Shown here in pieces: positions 48,232-59,828 of a DNA stretch of 64,000 bases. Origin of the DNA: Fragilariopsis cylindrus CCMP1102 (lineage: Eukaryota > Bacillariophyta > Bacillariophyceae > Bacillariales > Bacillariaceae); NCBI GenBank assembly GCA_900095095.1, contig FMBT01000443.1, positions 40,148-104,147 on the forward strand. The letters run 5' to 3'. Position numbers and translations under genes: made by a program. Below the pieces are notes generated by a model, which did no database searches, had not been told where the DNA came from, and was given only the letters and a program-made list of their open reading frames with translations. The number at the start of each line of letters is the position of its first letter. Positions within the stretch are counted from its first letter, which is position 1.

Positions 48232-48737
48232 TCGCGATCAAGGCTGAAGCTTGTGTGTCAACTACAGCATTCGAGACCGCACACATTTCCAAACTGCCGT
48301 AAGGGTTCCTCACAAAGATCAACAAAAACCACATTCTAATTGATAATGCATAATGCACATCCAAAAAATCTTTTATTTGTCTATTAGCTATTCGACTCTA
48401 TTGAGCCTTAGCTAACCCGTTGCTGAGCTGTGCATACCGTACGTTGTGTTGAACATACTTGCAGTGCAGTACAGTGCAGTACAGTGCAGTTGCTTTATAT
48501 ACTTGTAGGATATTTTGAGCTTTATTACGTCGACGACGAAGCTTGCTTTGGGGTGGGAGTGAAGTGGCTCTATCTATTACTTTGTATTAGCGTAACATTG
48601 CTTATTTTACTAACAAAAATTCTACATTATTTTTATTTACGGTAAACTCAAATTAAATTAAATATTGATGCAAACAGGTAATCAAGAAGAAGAAGAAGCA
48701 GGAAAATAAAATAAAATAAAAACAGAAAACTTTGATC

Positions 48738-51700
48738 ATGGTACGAAAAAAGAAAAACACCCCCAAGAAAAAAAATCGATGCGACGATGATAGCTCCGAC
48801 GAAGATGATTCGTCGTCAGAGCAGAGTATGCCCGGTTTACAAGAACGTGCCAGAGAAGATAGCAGTAGTGACGGTAGTAGTAGTAGTGACGATGATAGTG
48901 AGGAGGTTTTGCCTGTAAGCAATAACAACAACAACAATAATAATAATAATAATCGTCGAAATGGTGGTGGTCGTCGTCGTCCAGCGGTCAACAACAATAA
49001 TAACGATAGTAGTAGTAGTGACGATGACGATTCTGCTGCTACAGATGCAGATATTCCTCCATTATCAAATCGATATAATGCTACTGGAGATTCCAGCTCT
49101 GATTCTGATTATTCAGATAGAGGTATGCCTGATCTTGTTGGTAGAGCACGGAATGATGATTCTGAATCCGACGATGCAAGTAGAAGTGGTTCTGATGATG
49201 ATGATGATAATAATAATATCAATACTAATGCACCTCGCGCTCGCGCTACACGACGTCGTAATAATCATGGTGCTGCTCGAAACAGCAGTAGTAGTAATAA
49301 TACTGTACCCACCGCTCCTCATGTCAACAACGGTGACGATAATGATAGCGATAGTAGTGCAATCCCACCAGATTTAATTCGTCGGGAGAATAATGATGAT
49401 ACTTCTAGTGATGATTCGTCCGATACTGATGATAATAATAATAGTAATGAAACATCCCGTGCTTCTCGTGAGGCTGCTAAAAAAGCAAGAAAAGCAGCAG
49501 CTTTTGCCGATGCCATTGCCGATACGAGTACCACCAAGAAATCTAAATCTAAAAGACAACGCAAGGAAGAGAAAAAACGATTAGCAAAGGAAGCAAAGAA
49601 AGTTGAAGAAAGAAAGAAAAAGGAGGCCCGTGAAAAGTTAGCACGTGAAAAGGAAAAGTTAGCACGTAAAGAGAAGAAAGAATATGATTGTAGTACGACG
49701 ATTGTTGCATTCTATCGTCAAAGTATTCAACAACAAAAGTATAATAAATTACGGTATGGATTCATTCGTATTCAATCATTGGTTCGTGGGAAACAATCAA
49801 GAAAAGAGAACTTAAATATTATACAACATCTAAAAGAATTTGTATTATTTTATTCATTATGGGGAAATTGTATTCAATTATCCAAGTCAGTGGAAAAGGA
49901 TGAACCAGATTGGTCATCTCTACGTGAAAAACAAGCCTATATCCGTCAACAGGAATTGATGCGTGACGATGAAGAAGACATGAAAGAAACTGATAAAAAA
50001 CTTACTAATTCTATGGCAGATGCTATGCGAACAATAGAAGGTAAAGCAGCAAAACTAGAAGATGATATTGAAGAAGTTCATTTACCTATGAAAAGAGTTA
50101 AGATTCGGAATGGTCATAATGGAAATTCTAATGGTAGTAATAATAATACAGATGTTTTATTAAATTTTTCACGAATTCATTTTAGTGGTGATGTTGTGAA
50201 ATGGGTTCGGAATGGTGATCCAAAATATGTTGGTCTATTTGTGAAAAGGATGAAGTCTCTTAGTGGTGGTGAACGCAGTCGGATCCTTGCAAAGAGACTT
50301 AATGGTAGTACTACGAATAAGGTACCAATTTATGAAACATACCTTGAACAAAAATCTGGCTATAGAATTTTATGGACCGAAAAGGATGATTACTTACTTG
50401 TTTGGTACGTAGCGAATCATGATAAGGTATCACGTCTAATGAGACTGATTGATGATTCTAAGAGTAGAAGTCAACGCCAACGTGTTTCGATCAATGATAT
50501 GGATGAGATGAGGGATGCATGTCATAATAATGCAAATACGAAAGATGAAGATGAAATTTTCCTTGATCCACTTGGCAATGTTCCATTAAAAGTTTACGAT
50601 ATTAGTATTAACGATATTGAAGATATCAAGAAGAGAGATTGGACTCCCGCGTTACATTTAACCGAAGAGGAACGGAAGGTTGTCGAAACAGAGGGTACTG
50701 TTCTACTTCTTGGTCGATCAGGAACTGGTAAAACGATCTGTATTTGTAATAGGATGGAATATGACCGGCAGCAATTCAAATCGGATCCGTTGTTTTCTCA
50801 ATTATTTGTGGCACGGTCGCCACGGCTTTGTACGTACGTCAAAAACAACATCGGAGAAAGTGATGGGAGTGAATTTGTAACATTTGAAATGTTACTAGAA
50901 GAATTAGAAAATACGTTACCAAAAGTGGATAATATTCGAGATTCTTTTCCAGAGAATCAATTTATGAGATTCTCGGCATTCAAACAAGAAATTTACGATG
51001 GTGATAAAGGTATTGATGCCTTAGTCGTTTGGACGAACATTCGGTCCTTCTTGAAAGGTTCGATCGAAGCATTGAAAGATTCCAATTTAGCTGTATCGGA
51101 AGAAGAATATATTTCCGAAGAAAACTTTGGAAAGAAACGATGTCGACTTCCTACAGATCAAAGAAAGGTCGTTTACGAAATATTCCTTGAGTACCAAAAA
51201 CGAATGAGCGAAACCAATGCGTGGGATAACTGTGATCGTATCATTGCCTTGGTTCAACGCTTACAAGCCGCTAAGGTTTCTGATCCTGAAATGTTCGAAG
51301 GTGCGAAAATCTGGTGCAGGTGGTCCAAAATTTATGTTGATGAGGTAAGTAACATCTTTTGTTTTTCTTCCTTCTTCTTGTGAATATATTATAATACTAT
51401 GACAAACAAAAAAAATGTATAAATATCATCCAATCTAATCTAATTGTCTTGACAACGACAAATCAATAACTTATAAACGTGTCACGTAAGGTCCAAGACT
51501 ACACGCAGGCTGAAATTTTGCTCTTTTTCTATCTGACGTGTGGAGCGGGTAACCTTTTCTTAGCCGGAGATCCTGCACAAAATGTAACAAAGGGTGTCGA
51601 GTTCCGATTTGAGGATATCCGATCTGTCGGTTATCATATCGCAGATGGTGATCGTAGATTAATCCCTGATAAACCACAGAAAGTTAATGTCAACTTTAGA

Positions 51701-52819
51701 AGTCATGCGGGTATTCTCAATGCCGCTTCTTCGGTATTATCGACGATGTTTAAATCCTTTCCTCATGCTGCAAAGGAATTAGGAAAAGACGAGGGCTTGT
51801 TTGGAGGTCCAAGACCAGGAATGTTCTACAAGATTAAACCCGAAACAATGGCAACTCTCGTCGCAAAGGAGATGCAAGGAACTGTAATTTTGACCCACGA
51901 TGAAAACGTTGATGAGTGTATTAAAAAACTTGGAGGATACGAATTGGTTTACGGAATCAGAAAGGCTAAGGGTCTAGAATTCAAGAGTGTCATTATTTTG
52001 GATTTCTTTTCTTCGTTACCAAATAACTTACAGAAGCCATGGCGTGAATTACTTCTGAATCGCGCCGATGCTTCTCAATTTCAAATTGATCATCCCGAGG
52101 TAGAAGGGCAATTGAAACTTTTGTATACAGCTGTGACTAGATGTATTGATACTCTCAAGTTTGCTGAAACAGAAGGTTCTACATCTGGCGCAGCTTTTGT
52201 GCGATTCGCGGAAGAGGAGAGGGACGGCAAGCCTGCTATTGCTACCAAGAACAAAATTGGAGACATTGTAAACATGACATTGACACAAGATGAGGTAAGT
52301 TGCAATAATTTCAAGTGTTGGACTTAAGATCTATTCTGTATCGTGCCCATTCTCATCTTATTTTACACTTTTCTTCTTCTTTCTGACGCAAAATCGATAC
52401 AGTGGCTCGCATCTGGAATTACCAATGCAGAGGCCGCGGAGGCTGAAGTAAGCGGTGACAATATACATGCGCAGTCTCTAATGGAAAAGGCTATATATTG
52501 CTTTAAACAAGCCAGCAATGATTCATTTTGGAAAAAAGCTGAAATCCAACTCGCTAGCTTTAAACTCAGGCTCAAGATATTCAATGTCGGTCGGTCTGGG
52601 ACTTCCGCGGACGCTGAATCCAGTTCAGATATAGAAAAGGAGGCAGTAGAGCTTTTTGTAAAGCTGTTGAAGGAGAACCTCGTGCTCGAGGCAGCTGGTA
52701 TGGGGAGGGATATGGGAAAGATTCTGCAAAAGACGTATCCATCGTCAGCCTTCCTCGAGAAGCAAATCTTACGTGGTATAAAACCTGAAGGTGGCTACAG
52801 TCGTGGACGGGGAATGTAG
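48738..52819 (+). CDS. Large UvrD/TRANK1-like SF1 helicase with IQ motif
   Basis: Exons 48738-51344, 51491-52294 and 52403-52819, all with GTAAGT donors and in phase; 1275 residues. Residues 1-250 are Ser/Asp/Asn-rich and acidic with basic KKK clusters. Residues 250-320 form a Lys/Glu coiled coil. An IQ-like motif (IRIQSLVRGKQSRKEN) follows at about 345. The helicase core has LLLGRSGTGKTICICNRM (Walker A), VDEVQDYTQAEILLFF (Walker B, split by intron 1 at DE|VQD), LFLAGDPAQNVTKGVEFRF (motif III), NVNFRSHAGILN (IV), YGIRKAKGLEFKSVIILDFF (V) and LLYTAVTRCIDTLKF (VI). The order is that of TRANK1-like helicases. The C-terminal 120 residues are helical, TPR-like, ending GGYSRGRGM. Biological role unknown. 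Frame intact. Confidence 0.82.
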
Positions 52820-53051
52820 ACACATTTCAAATCTATAATATTTCTTCAATGGTAGCTGAAGAAGAATATGTTTGTGCGTATGCTTAGATATAGGTAGCAT
52901 AATTTTTGGAAAATTTCGAATACAATTATATAATGAATTAAGGTTCTGTTATTCAATACATATTAGCTACTACTTGATTCCTTACTGATTACGAATTTTC
53001 GTTTTGTGCAGCTTCTAGTAAGTAAACTGGTAGCAAGTCTTTCTAAGTAAC

Positions 53052-53420
53052 TTACGCAGCTACTGTTACCTTAATTTCAACCTTGTCATTGTTGGCTAAT
53101 GCAGCAACGCCTACAGTGGCTCGCGAAGCACCAATACCCACGGGCAACCAAGCTGAAAAGACTTTGTCAAAGCCTTTGAATTCTTTCATATTCGTTAAAA
53201 ATACAGTAGTTTCAAGAATTTTGGTCCTGTCTGTTCCTGCTTGTGCAAGTCTTGCATCTATCGAGGCTAGTGCTATCTTTGTTTGTGTGCAAATATCTGC
53301 ATTGCGAGCTCTACCCGTAGGAACTCCAACAGTCCACACCAAACCATTATGCTTCACCCATGCGTTACGTCCTGGACCTATGAGTGAGCGAGTGTATGGT
53401 GATGAAGATAATAAAGACAT
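53052..53420 (-). CDS. RidA/YjgF-type reactive imine deaminase family protein
   Basis: 122 residues from the ATG at 53420 (MSLLSSSPYTRSLIGPGRNA). The chorismate-mutase-like fold shows WVKHNGLVWTVGVP, QTKIALASIDARLAQAGTDR (the L..I...L..AG signature), ILETTVFLTNMKEFKGFDKV and a closing ASRATVGVAAL...KVEIKVTVAA with the substrate-binding Arg and the VEI strand. Family members form trimers and hydrolyse 2-aminoacrylate-type imines. The N-terminal GPGRNAWVKHNG start resembles a RidA subgroup rather than canonical UK114. No targeting peptide is visible, so a cytosolic location is likely. Frame intact. Confidence 0.8.
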   Translation of the reverse strand: MSLLSSSPYTRSLIGPGRNAWVKHNGLVWTVGVPTGRARNADICTQTKIALASIDARLAQAGTDRTKILETTVFLTNMKEFKGFDKVFSAWLPVGIGASRATVGVAALANNDKVEIKVTVAA

Positions 53421-53478
53421 AATGAACAAATCGTTTAAAAAAAAAAGTTAAATCAGACTATTATACAATCTCTATTAT

Positions 53479-54805
53479 TTATTGCTTTCGGCGTTTCGTA
53501 CCAGGAGAAGGACCACGAACAATCTTTTTCAATTGGCTTTTGTAGTTTCTTTCTCCAAGAAGTTTTTGAAATTTCTCGTTGAGAAGAAACTGTGCACCCC
53601 ATAAAGGTGATATGTAACATACTCGTGGCGGTAAGCCCGCCAGAAATGCTGACACGCCTTCCGTAGCTATAATATCCTTGACACAGTTCAAGGCACTGGA
53701 GTAAGGTGGTAGATTTGATGCGGCTTGTGTCATCATTCTTGTCTTGATTACATCTAGAGGTTGAGTCGCTAAGCAGCCAAGGAATGCGGCACCCTGAAAA
53801 ACGAATGAAAAAAGAAATCGGGTGTGAGTAGTGTACCATATAGATCAAAACATAAAAGAAACGAATGAATCAATGTTCGCTCGCTCGCATCGCATCGCAT
53901 CGCATCAAGACAAACAAAAACAAGATAGGAAACCATCATAAAAGTTGGGTCAAATTATCATCAGAATGTGCTCAGAACAGATCTTGGTTGAATAATGACT
54001 GTAAATCATTTGGTTTTCCTATTCCCATTTTTTTTGTTTTGCATTTGGGGGCGTTATAATAATATGTACATACCATTCCAAACCGTAATGCTGTTTTAGT
54101 ATCAAGAGTTTTTGTGCTACCTTCTTTATTGTCTTCTCTTTTCTTCAATTCTTGTGTTTTCCAATGATTAAAGGTTGTGAATGTAATAACGATGTATGGT
54201 AAATTACGTGCAATCGTTGGACCCCATCCGACGTAAAATCCTTTAAGTCCTTCAGTTTTCCATATCGTTTGTACTGCTGTTCCAAAATTTGGATATATAT
54301 TCGTCACCAATCTTTGTTTTAATACTTCCTGTGGTACGCCCACAGCACAAGACGCCAATGATGCACATGCCGATGATACCATCGCAACAGCCGTTCCAGT
54401 TACACCACCACTAGCAGCAGTATTTCCAACAATGGAGGATAATATATTTTTAACATTACCAAATACAGTAAATTGAACAGCACCTAAAGGAAATGCAAAC
54501 AAACTTGTTGATACCGACCCAGCCACCAACTTGCTGGTACCTAGTTCGCGTAATGTTTTCGCTCCCTTTCGTGTTTGACTAATCGTACGAAGTGCGTCCA
54601 TCGGATACGTCACGAATTGAGAGATAGCACGAGCACTGCCACCAGCCACCAACGTTTGAAAAATTGATAGTGGTGCGACAGGAGATTTCTTTGGTGGTGG
54701 TGCTGCAACTGCAACTGCATCGACGACGACGACGACTGAAAACGAGCATAGGCACGCTACCAAAACGACCAAGCGCAATATTAGGGTTTTCCTCTTCGTT
54801 TCCAT
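53479..54805 (-). CDS. SAM-carrier-like mitochondrial carrier family protein with signal peptide
   Basis: Exons 54805-54074 and 53793-53479 with GTATGT...TTTCAG borders; 348 residues. The start METKRKTLILRLVVL continues as a long hydrophobic segment (VACLCSFSVVVVVDAVAVAA), a signal peptide, not a mitochondrial presequence. Three carrier repeats follow: SIFQTLVAGGSARAISQFVT with YPMDALRT; ACASLASCAVGVPQEVLKQR, ending GFYVGWGPTIARNLPY; and GAAFLGCLATQPLDVIKTRM, ending FLAGLPPRVCYISPLWGAQF. The second-repeat VPQEVLKQR is that of S-adenosylmethionine carriers. The signal peptide suggests delivery to the plastid envelope or another secretory membrane. SAM as substrate is inference. Confidence 0.72.
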
Positions 54806-55161
54806 GGTTGCTTGCTGTTTTTTTTTCAAATGTTTTTGTTTGTTTGAACAATGATCCGATACCGTACAGTATTTAATCTCACGATAAACTTGCATTGCTT
54901 TGTGAGTGTGATCAACCCATGCCGTTCAAAATCACGCACAAAGACGTGTATGTGATATGTGTGTTTGCTATCCCATGCGCGCCGTTTTCAAAAAGGGAGT
55001 GCGCGCCTGACGGACCCTGTTGAAGATATCAATATCTTAGATTTTGAGATGTAATATATTTTGAATTGCAAACATCATCGATCAACACAAGAGAGAGACA
55101 ATACTGTCAAATGGAGACACAGACTCACCACATACCGCACATCAAAACGAAAAACGAAACG
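54806..55161. other. Divergent promoter region
   Basis: 356 bases between the carrier and the parvulin gene. CG-rich patches (tgcgcgccgttttc, gtgcgcgcctgacgg, 54975-55015) stand out against the AT-rich surroundings. Confidence 0.5.
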
Positions 55162-55650
55162 ATGAAATCCTTTACTAGTACGACCATTTTGGCATTACTG
55201 CTTCTGGTACTGGCATTAGTACAAGTACCCACTACTGCAAATGCATTCCAATCCGCTTCTCGGAATAATGTTCAGACGAAGCAACGCTCGACGACGATAC
55301 GGCCGCTCTCTATGGGTTTCATGGATGACGTTCAAGGTTTCATCAAAAAGTTTACGGACAAGGCAAGTGCATCCCACATTCTTATCAAGGGTGGAGCAGA
55401 GGCGGCCAACAAACTAGAAGACCTGAAGGTAGAGATTGGAGATTCACCAGCTGCCTTTGCTAAAGCTGCAGCAGATTACAGTCAATGCCCTTCTTCAAAG
55501 GATGGAGGAAGTCTTGGATCGTTTGGACCGGGACGTATGGTCAAGGAATTTGATAATGTTGTCTTCAACGATGCGATTGGAGTCGTGCATGGTCCAATAA
55601 AAACGCAGTTTGGTTATCATTTGATATATATTAAAAATAGGTCAGAATAA
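55162..55650 (+). CDS. Plastid-type parvulin peptidyl-prolyl isomerase
   Basis: 162 residues from the ATG at 55162, chosen because the signal peptide starts there (MKSFTSTTILALLLLVLALV, ending TTANA|FQSASRNN, a clear A|F junction of bipartite plastid targeting). A short Arg/Thr/Gln transit region follows. The rotamase domain spans about residues 72-160: KASASHILIKGG, AFAKAAADYSQCPSSKDGGS, LGSFGPGRMVKEFDNVVFND, VVHGPIKTQFGYHLIYIKNR, with the two catalytic His (ASHIL, YHLI) and the Cys/Ser in between. PPIC-type single-domain parvulins of this kind act as foldases in plastids. Frame intact. Confidence 0.88.
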   Translation: MKSFTSTTILALLLLVLALVQVPTTANAFQSASRNNVQTKQRSTTIRPLSMGFMDDVQGFIKKFTDKASASHILIKGGAEAANKLEDLKVEIGDSPAAFAKAAADYSQCPSSKDGGSLGSFGPGRMVKEFDNVVFNDAIGVVHGPIKTQFGYHLIYIKNRSE

Positions 55651-57143
55651 TAAATATAGAAGTACTGCAGATATATATATATATATGTGTATAATGAACT
55701 GATGAATGAATCAATGAATCAATCAATACACAGTAGCAGTGATATATAGTAACTACTGAATCATCGAGGTTGTGGGGAAAGATAATAAATGATACATTTT
55801 GTTGTTCTATACTATTATAATACTTTTATAGGACAATATTCCCTTCTCGGGTGTTTTATGCTTCGTCATTTTGTCACCGCCGCAAAAACTTCAGAAACAG
55901 CTGCACCGTTTCGTACCAAGTAATGCCAAGTGATATACAGCAGTGGCATTGTCGCGAGGAAGAGGCAAAAAAATGATCGGCGAAGTCAAAGAGTGTGTCA
56001 TTGTTTTCTTTTTGAGCTTGTTCAATGTTGTTGTTGGTGTTGTCCACCCACACTCACGATTTCAAACGCGATTTGAAGATCGAACTACCCGTAATTGTGA
56101 CGTCGTGTACGCATGTTTTTCCTTGATTGGAATCTTGTCATGATTCTCAGCGGAAGTCCGAGCGAGCATCATCGACGCTAGTAGACGTTAACCATTTCGT
56201 CCAATACAAAAATCAAAAATATTACTAGAAAAATAACTCAAGGACCGTACCAAGTAACATTTACGGAACGTTAATATTTGTTCGGTTCGAATTTAAAATT
56301 AAAACCGAGCGATTCATCCATTCGTCACTATACATACCATAGTAGCAATTAATTGTCCGACAATACTCAAACATTGACATGTCCACCTACCAAGAAGCAG
56401 CAGCAGTAAGGTTGGTTGTGCCGAGTTAGTTCGAGATAAAAGACTGGTACCTCTTCAACGAGAAAGGCGAACGCCATGGGACCTATCAGTAGTGATTCAA
56501 ATGATTTGAGCGATCCACTTGTGACTGACAAGGGATTTCGTCCAGATCGGAAGAGGTAAGCGCCTTGATAATGTAGCATACTACGTCGAAGACGTCATTT
56601 CAGCGATTTCCTGCTCATGCTCATGCTCATGCTCATGCTCAAGTCATCGAAAGTAACACATACATAGAATACACTATAATGTACAGGGAAATCATCAATG
56701 CCATGGACCGGCAAAACAAACAGGGCCAGTACAGTAGTCTTAGTAGTTCTTATGATTGTAGTAAATTGCTAATTAATAATAGAGAATGAATAGTACAAGT
56801 ACAAGTGCGAGTAGTATAGTGGTGGTGATTGAAACAGTAGTAAATAATTTATTTTATTTTATATCGTTTCTACTGGTTCTTTTTATTCTATAATCTGTAT
56901 AATAGTAATTGTACCGCGTTTCTTTTTTTTATACACAACGCCGATTCGATTAGTCCACTTTTTGACTTCTTCTTTTTCTTCTTCTTCCTCTTACATATTA
57001 TATACAGCAAATGAAGTAAAAGCAAAGCATAGCAACGGCAAAGCATGCTTATAAAGTTATACTGGTAGTACCGTACCGTACCGTACCGTACCGTACCGTT
57101 TCCTCATCCGTCAAATCGTTTTGGTCATTCCTCTATCCTACAT
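55651..57143. other. Intergenic between convergent genes
   Basis: 1.5 kb. An AT dinucleotide run (55670-55687), an AATGAATC patch, a TGCTCA hexamer run (56612-56640) and six ACCGT units (57070-57099) lie here. Short frames at 55943-56143 and 56367-56579 are without motif. Confidence 0.6.
57070..57099. repeat. ACCGT pentamer microsatellite
   Basis: Six perfect copies of ACCGT close to the 3' end of the low-complexity gene. Confidence 0.95.
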
Positions 57144-58328
57144 TTAGACTTCTATAGTCATCATGATCCGTCGTTTTTTAAAGGGACGACGATCTCCTTT
57201 ATTGTGAATATTATTATTACTTGTATTACCACACTCCATCTTCTTATTCTTATTCTTCTTCGTACTATTATTGTTGTTGTCGTTGTTGTTATTACTAGTA
57301 GTAGTAGTAGTACCAAAAATCAATTCATCATAATGTTGTTCTTGTTGTTGTCGTCGTTTTTCTTGTTCTTGTTCTTGTCCTTTCCCTACTTCTTCTACTT
57401 CTTCCTTGGTATTATTGTCTTTAGGATACTGTTGTCTTCTTCTTCTGCGTGCGCTGCTTGTGCTTGTACTGGCATCACTACTATTACTATTACTAGTACT
57501 AGTAGTAGACGCAAATAAGGATGCTAATGGATCATGGATACTACAATAATCCTTCAATCCTTGTTCGAATGCCGCTTCTTTGGCCCAAGTAGAACATCGG
57601 ATGGAGACATTCTGTAAATATTCTTGTTGTTGGTCTTGGTTGAGTACTCCTTGTTTTTGTTCCTTGACTTGTTTTTGTGCTAGTAATATATAATGTATGG
57701 AACTACGTTTCCATATGGCACGCTGACGTGTAAAACGTTCCAATCCATCATGTGTATCATCATCATTAGCATTATCATTCTTATTACTATTGCTGTTACT
57801 ATTCTTATTCTTATTATCTTCTCTCCGTGAAATTACTTCTTTCGCTTCCTTTTTAATTTCCATCAATTCCTCTTTTTGATACCATAATTCATTACACTGT
57901 TCTTCTGTAAGTACTATCGTGGTCGGAACCAACAGTGATGGTAGTAGTATTGTTGTTGTTGCTGTTGCTTTGGTTGGTAAGTTTGATGCGAATCGTACCA
58001 TTTTTCTTTTCTTTTTCGTATCCACAACAACATCTTCTGTTGAGAATGATTCTTTATGAGATGATTGATGCTGCTGCTGCTGTACTTGCTGTGCTTGATT
58101 TCTTCGATCTTCTTTCATTGGTGTCGGATCGGGTATTATTGTTGTTGTTGATATGCTGCTCATGCTGCAGTTATCAGATTCTACTCCTACTACTCCGCCC
58201 ATCATAATCCTTTTTGAATTCGATAGATCGATCATCACTTTATCATCACTCATATTGTTGTTATTGCTATTGCTATTGATCGTGTGTTTTATCGTATTGG
58301 TGGCGTTGATGGGTGATTTCAACATCAT
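57144..58328 (-). CDS. Asn/Gln/Ser-rich protein of unknown function with a conserved-looking helical core
   Basis: 394 residues, frame intact. Low-complexity stretches dominate (Asn, Ser, Gln, Thr). A structured core lies at about residues 135-285: LTEEQCNELWYQKEELMEIK, KEAKEVISRRED, then after an Asn/Ser insert HDGLERFTRQRAIWKRSSIH, YILLAQKQVKEQKQG and YLQNVSIRCSTWAKEAAFEQ, GLKDYCSIHDPLASLFAS. This pattern (W-Y...E...IK...., GLE....R...R......I, A...G..D) is one I associate with numerous diatom hypothetical proteins. A KKKRKMVRFA patch could be a nuclear signal. Function unknown. Confidence 0.72.
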   Translation of the reverse strand: MMLKSPINATNTIKHTINSNSNNNNMSDDKVMIDLSNSKRIMMGGVVGVESDNCSMSSISTTTIIPDPTPMKEDRRNQAQQVQQQQHQSSHKESFSTEDVVVDTKKKRKMVRFASNLPTKATATTTILLPSLLVPTTIVLTEEQCNELWYQKEELMEIKKEAKEVISRREDNKNKNSNSNSNKNDNANDDDTHDGLERFTRQRAIWKRSSIHYILLAQKQVKEQKQGVLNQDQQQEYLQNVSIRCSTWAKEAAFEQGLKDYCSIHDPLASLFASTTSTSNSNSSDASTSTSSARRRRRQQYPKDNNTKEEVEEVGKGQEQEQEKRRQQQEQHYDELIFGTTTTTSNNNNDNNNNSTKKNKNKKMECGNTSNNNIHNKGDRRPFKKRRIMMTIEV

Positions 58329-59828
58329 TTTGATTTTTGGTTTTGGTTTTGGTTACTTGTCGTTGTTGTTGTTGTTGACTGAGCTGACTATTCGCTTGTT
58401 CTATTTCTCTGGGTTGTGACTTGCTGTGTTTTTGTTTTGTTGTGCTGGGTATTGTTTGGAGCTTTCTTTTGCTCGTGCTTACTGTATTGACTTTGTGTGA
58501 AAAGGCGAAAAGGCGCTTTAAGGGAGAACAGTTGACTTTGGTAACGTGTACCCAAGGTCAAGGTTTGAAAGTAGACTTCAAGCATTTTGTGGCGTTATTT
58601 ATGTGTACATTGGCATTTATTTAACAATGCGTAACTTCATTGTTCTTTTTTATTCCGATCCTTCTCTTCGTCCTCTGAGCGCACTTCACAGAAGTTCACT
58701 CAATCAAAAAGAACCGAAGAGTGTGTGTGACAACACACTCTCTTCGTCGTTCGGAAGATTATCATTGTGTTTAGAAAATGAGTCAGCCAATCAAAATTCA
58801 AACTTTATGCGTCATTTTTGTTCTTTTAAGCATAAGGCGAACCGTTCTGTTGTCACGAACAAACAAGAACGATTTGAACCAATCGTGGGCCGGTCGGTCA
58901 TATTGCGCCAATCAGCCAATAAGTGAAGTGAGCATAAGCGAAACAGACAGCTAGATGCTGCTGTTGCCTGGTAGTAGCGCATGATACTAGTTCTGTAGAT
59001 CACTCCTAGTATCAATGTCAATGACAAATAAATAAATGATACTTCAATATAAATGGATTTTCCTGCTTGGAGTTCGCTTCGCTTCTGGCTCAATTTTTTA
59101 AAGCTTTGATTGGCCGATGCTTTTTCAATTGTTCAAGAGACTCAACTTGGCAAATAGTACTGTAGCTATCTAGCTATCTAGCTACTAGTGCTTTTATTTA
59201 TTAGTGAACGTACCTTCTTTACTTGACAAATCTTATTTTATAAAATCCCGACACCAGATAGACAATTTAGTAGATATTGGAAGCTGATACTTCGAAGTAG
59301 TAGTATAATAATGGTAGTAACATCACAGCTGTGGTAGTCAATAAAAACTGATATTAGTACTATTACTTTATTAACAGTTATAATCAATTAATTACTATAT
59401 AATACATGTTGTATCAGGAAAATATCATGTAGGTCCTACAGTTTTGTCCTGTTCACTAATGCTAATGCTCATCAATAGAGAATTTTTGATTGAACAACCT
59501 GAGCAGTTTTTTGAATTCGGTAGGCCAGGGATTTCAGGCCAAAAACATTAATAGATTGATATACATATATATCCTATCATCATCATCAGTACTATATATA
59601 CAGCACAGTACGGTGCAGATTAGTTAGATGTAGCAGGTAGATATTTTTCGCGCAAACGTGCGCACTTTTTTCCACCAACCACACATATTATTTGTTTCAT
59701 TTCCATTTTTCATTTTTATCACACACAACGATGAACGACGACGACGACGACGACATCTAGAACAAACATAAATCAACCACCAAATTATTATCTACAATCA
59801 TACTTTGGAGTACTCCAGATTCATAATC
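58329..59828. other. Intergenic between divergent genes
   Basis: 1.5 kb without a supported gene. Features seen: a TTGTTG run at 58360-58378, repeated tagctatc units (59163-59180) and a GACGAC run just before 59760. The 126-residue frame at 58546-58926 has no motif. Confidence 0.6.

Larger units (their letters stand above)
45278..48737. other. 3.4-kb gene desert with repeats
   Basis: Holds the right arm of the inverted duplication (45974-46085 and 46496-46623) with about 290 extra bases between its blocks. Also present: a poly-G run (46764-46777), a TATGCAAAG/TGCATACAC repeat cluster (46830-47060), an ATGATACATTG repeat patch (47535-47605), a telomere-like GGGTTAGGGTTAGGG (48217-48231) and a GTGCAGTACA decamer run (48466-48490). 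Frames of up to 139 residues at 45919-46338, 46795-47175 and 47669-47942 have no motifs and follow the repeats. No gene supported. Confidence 0.6.
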
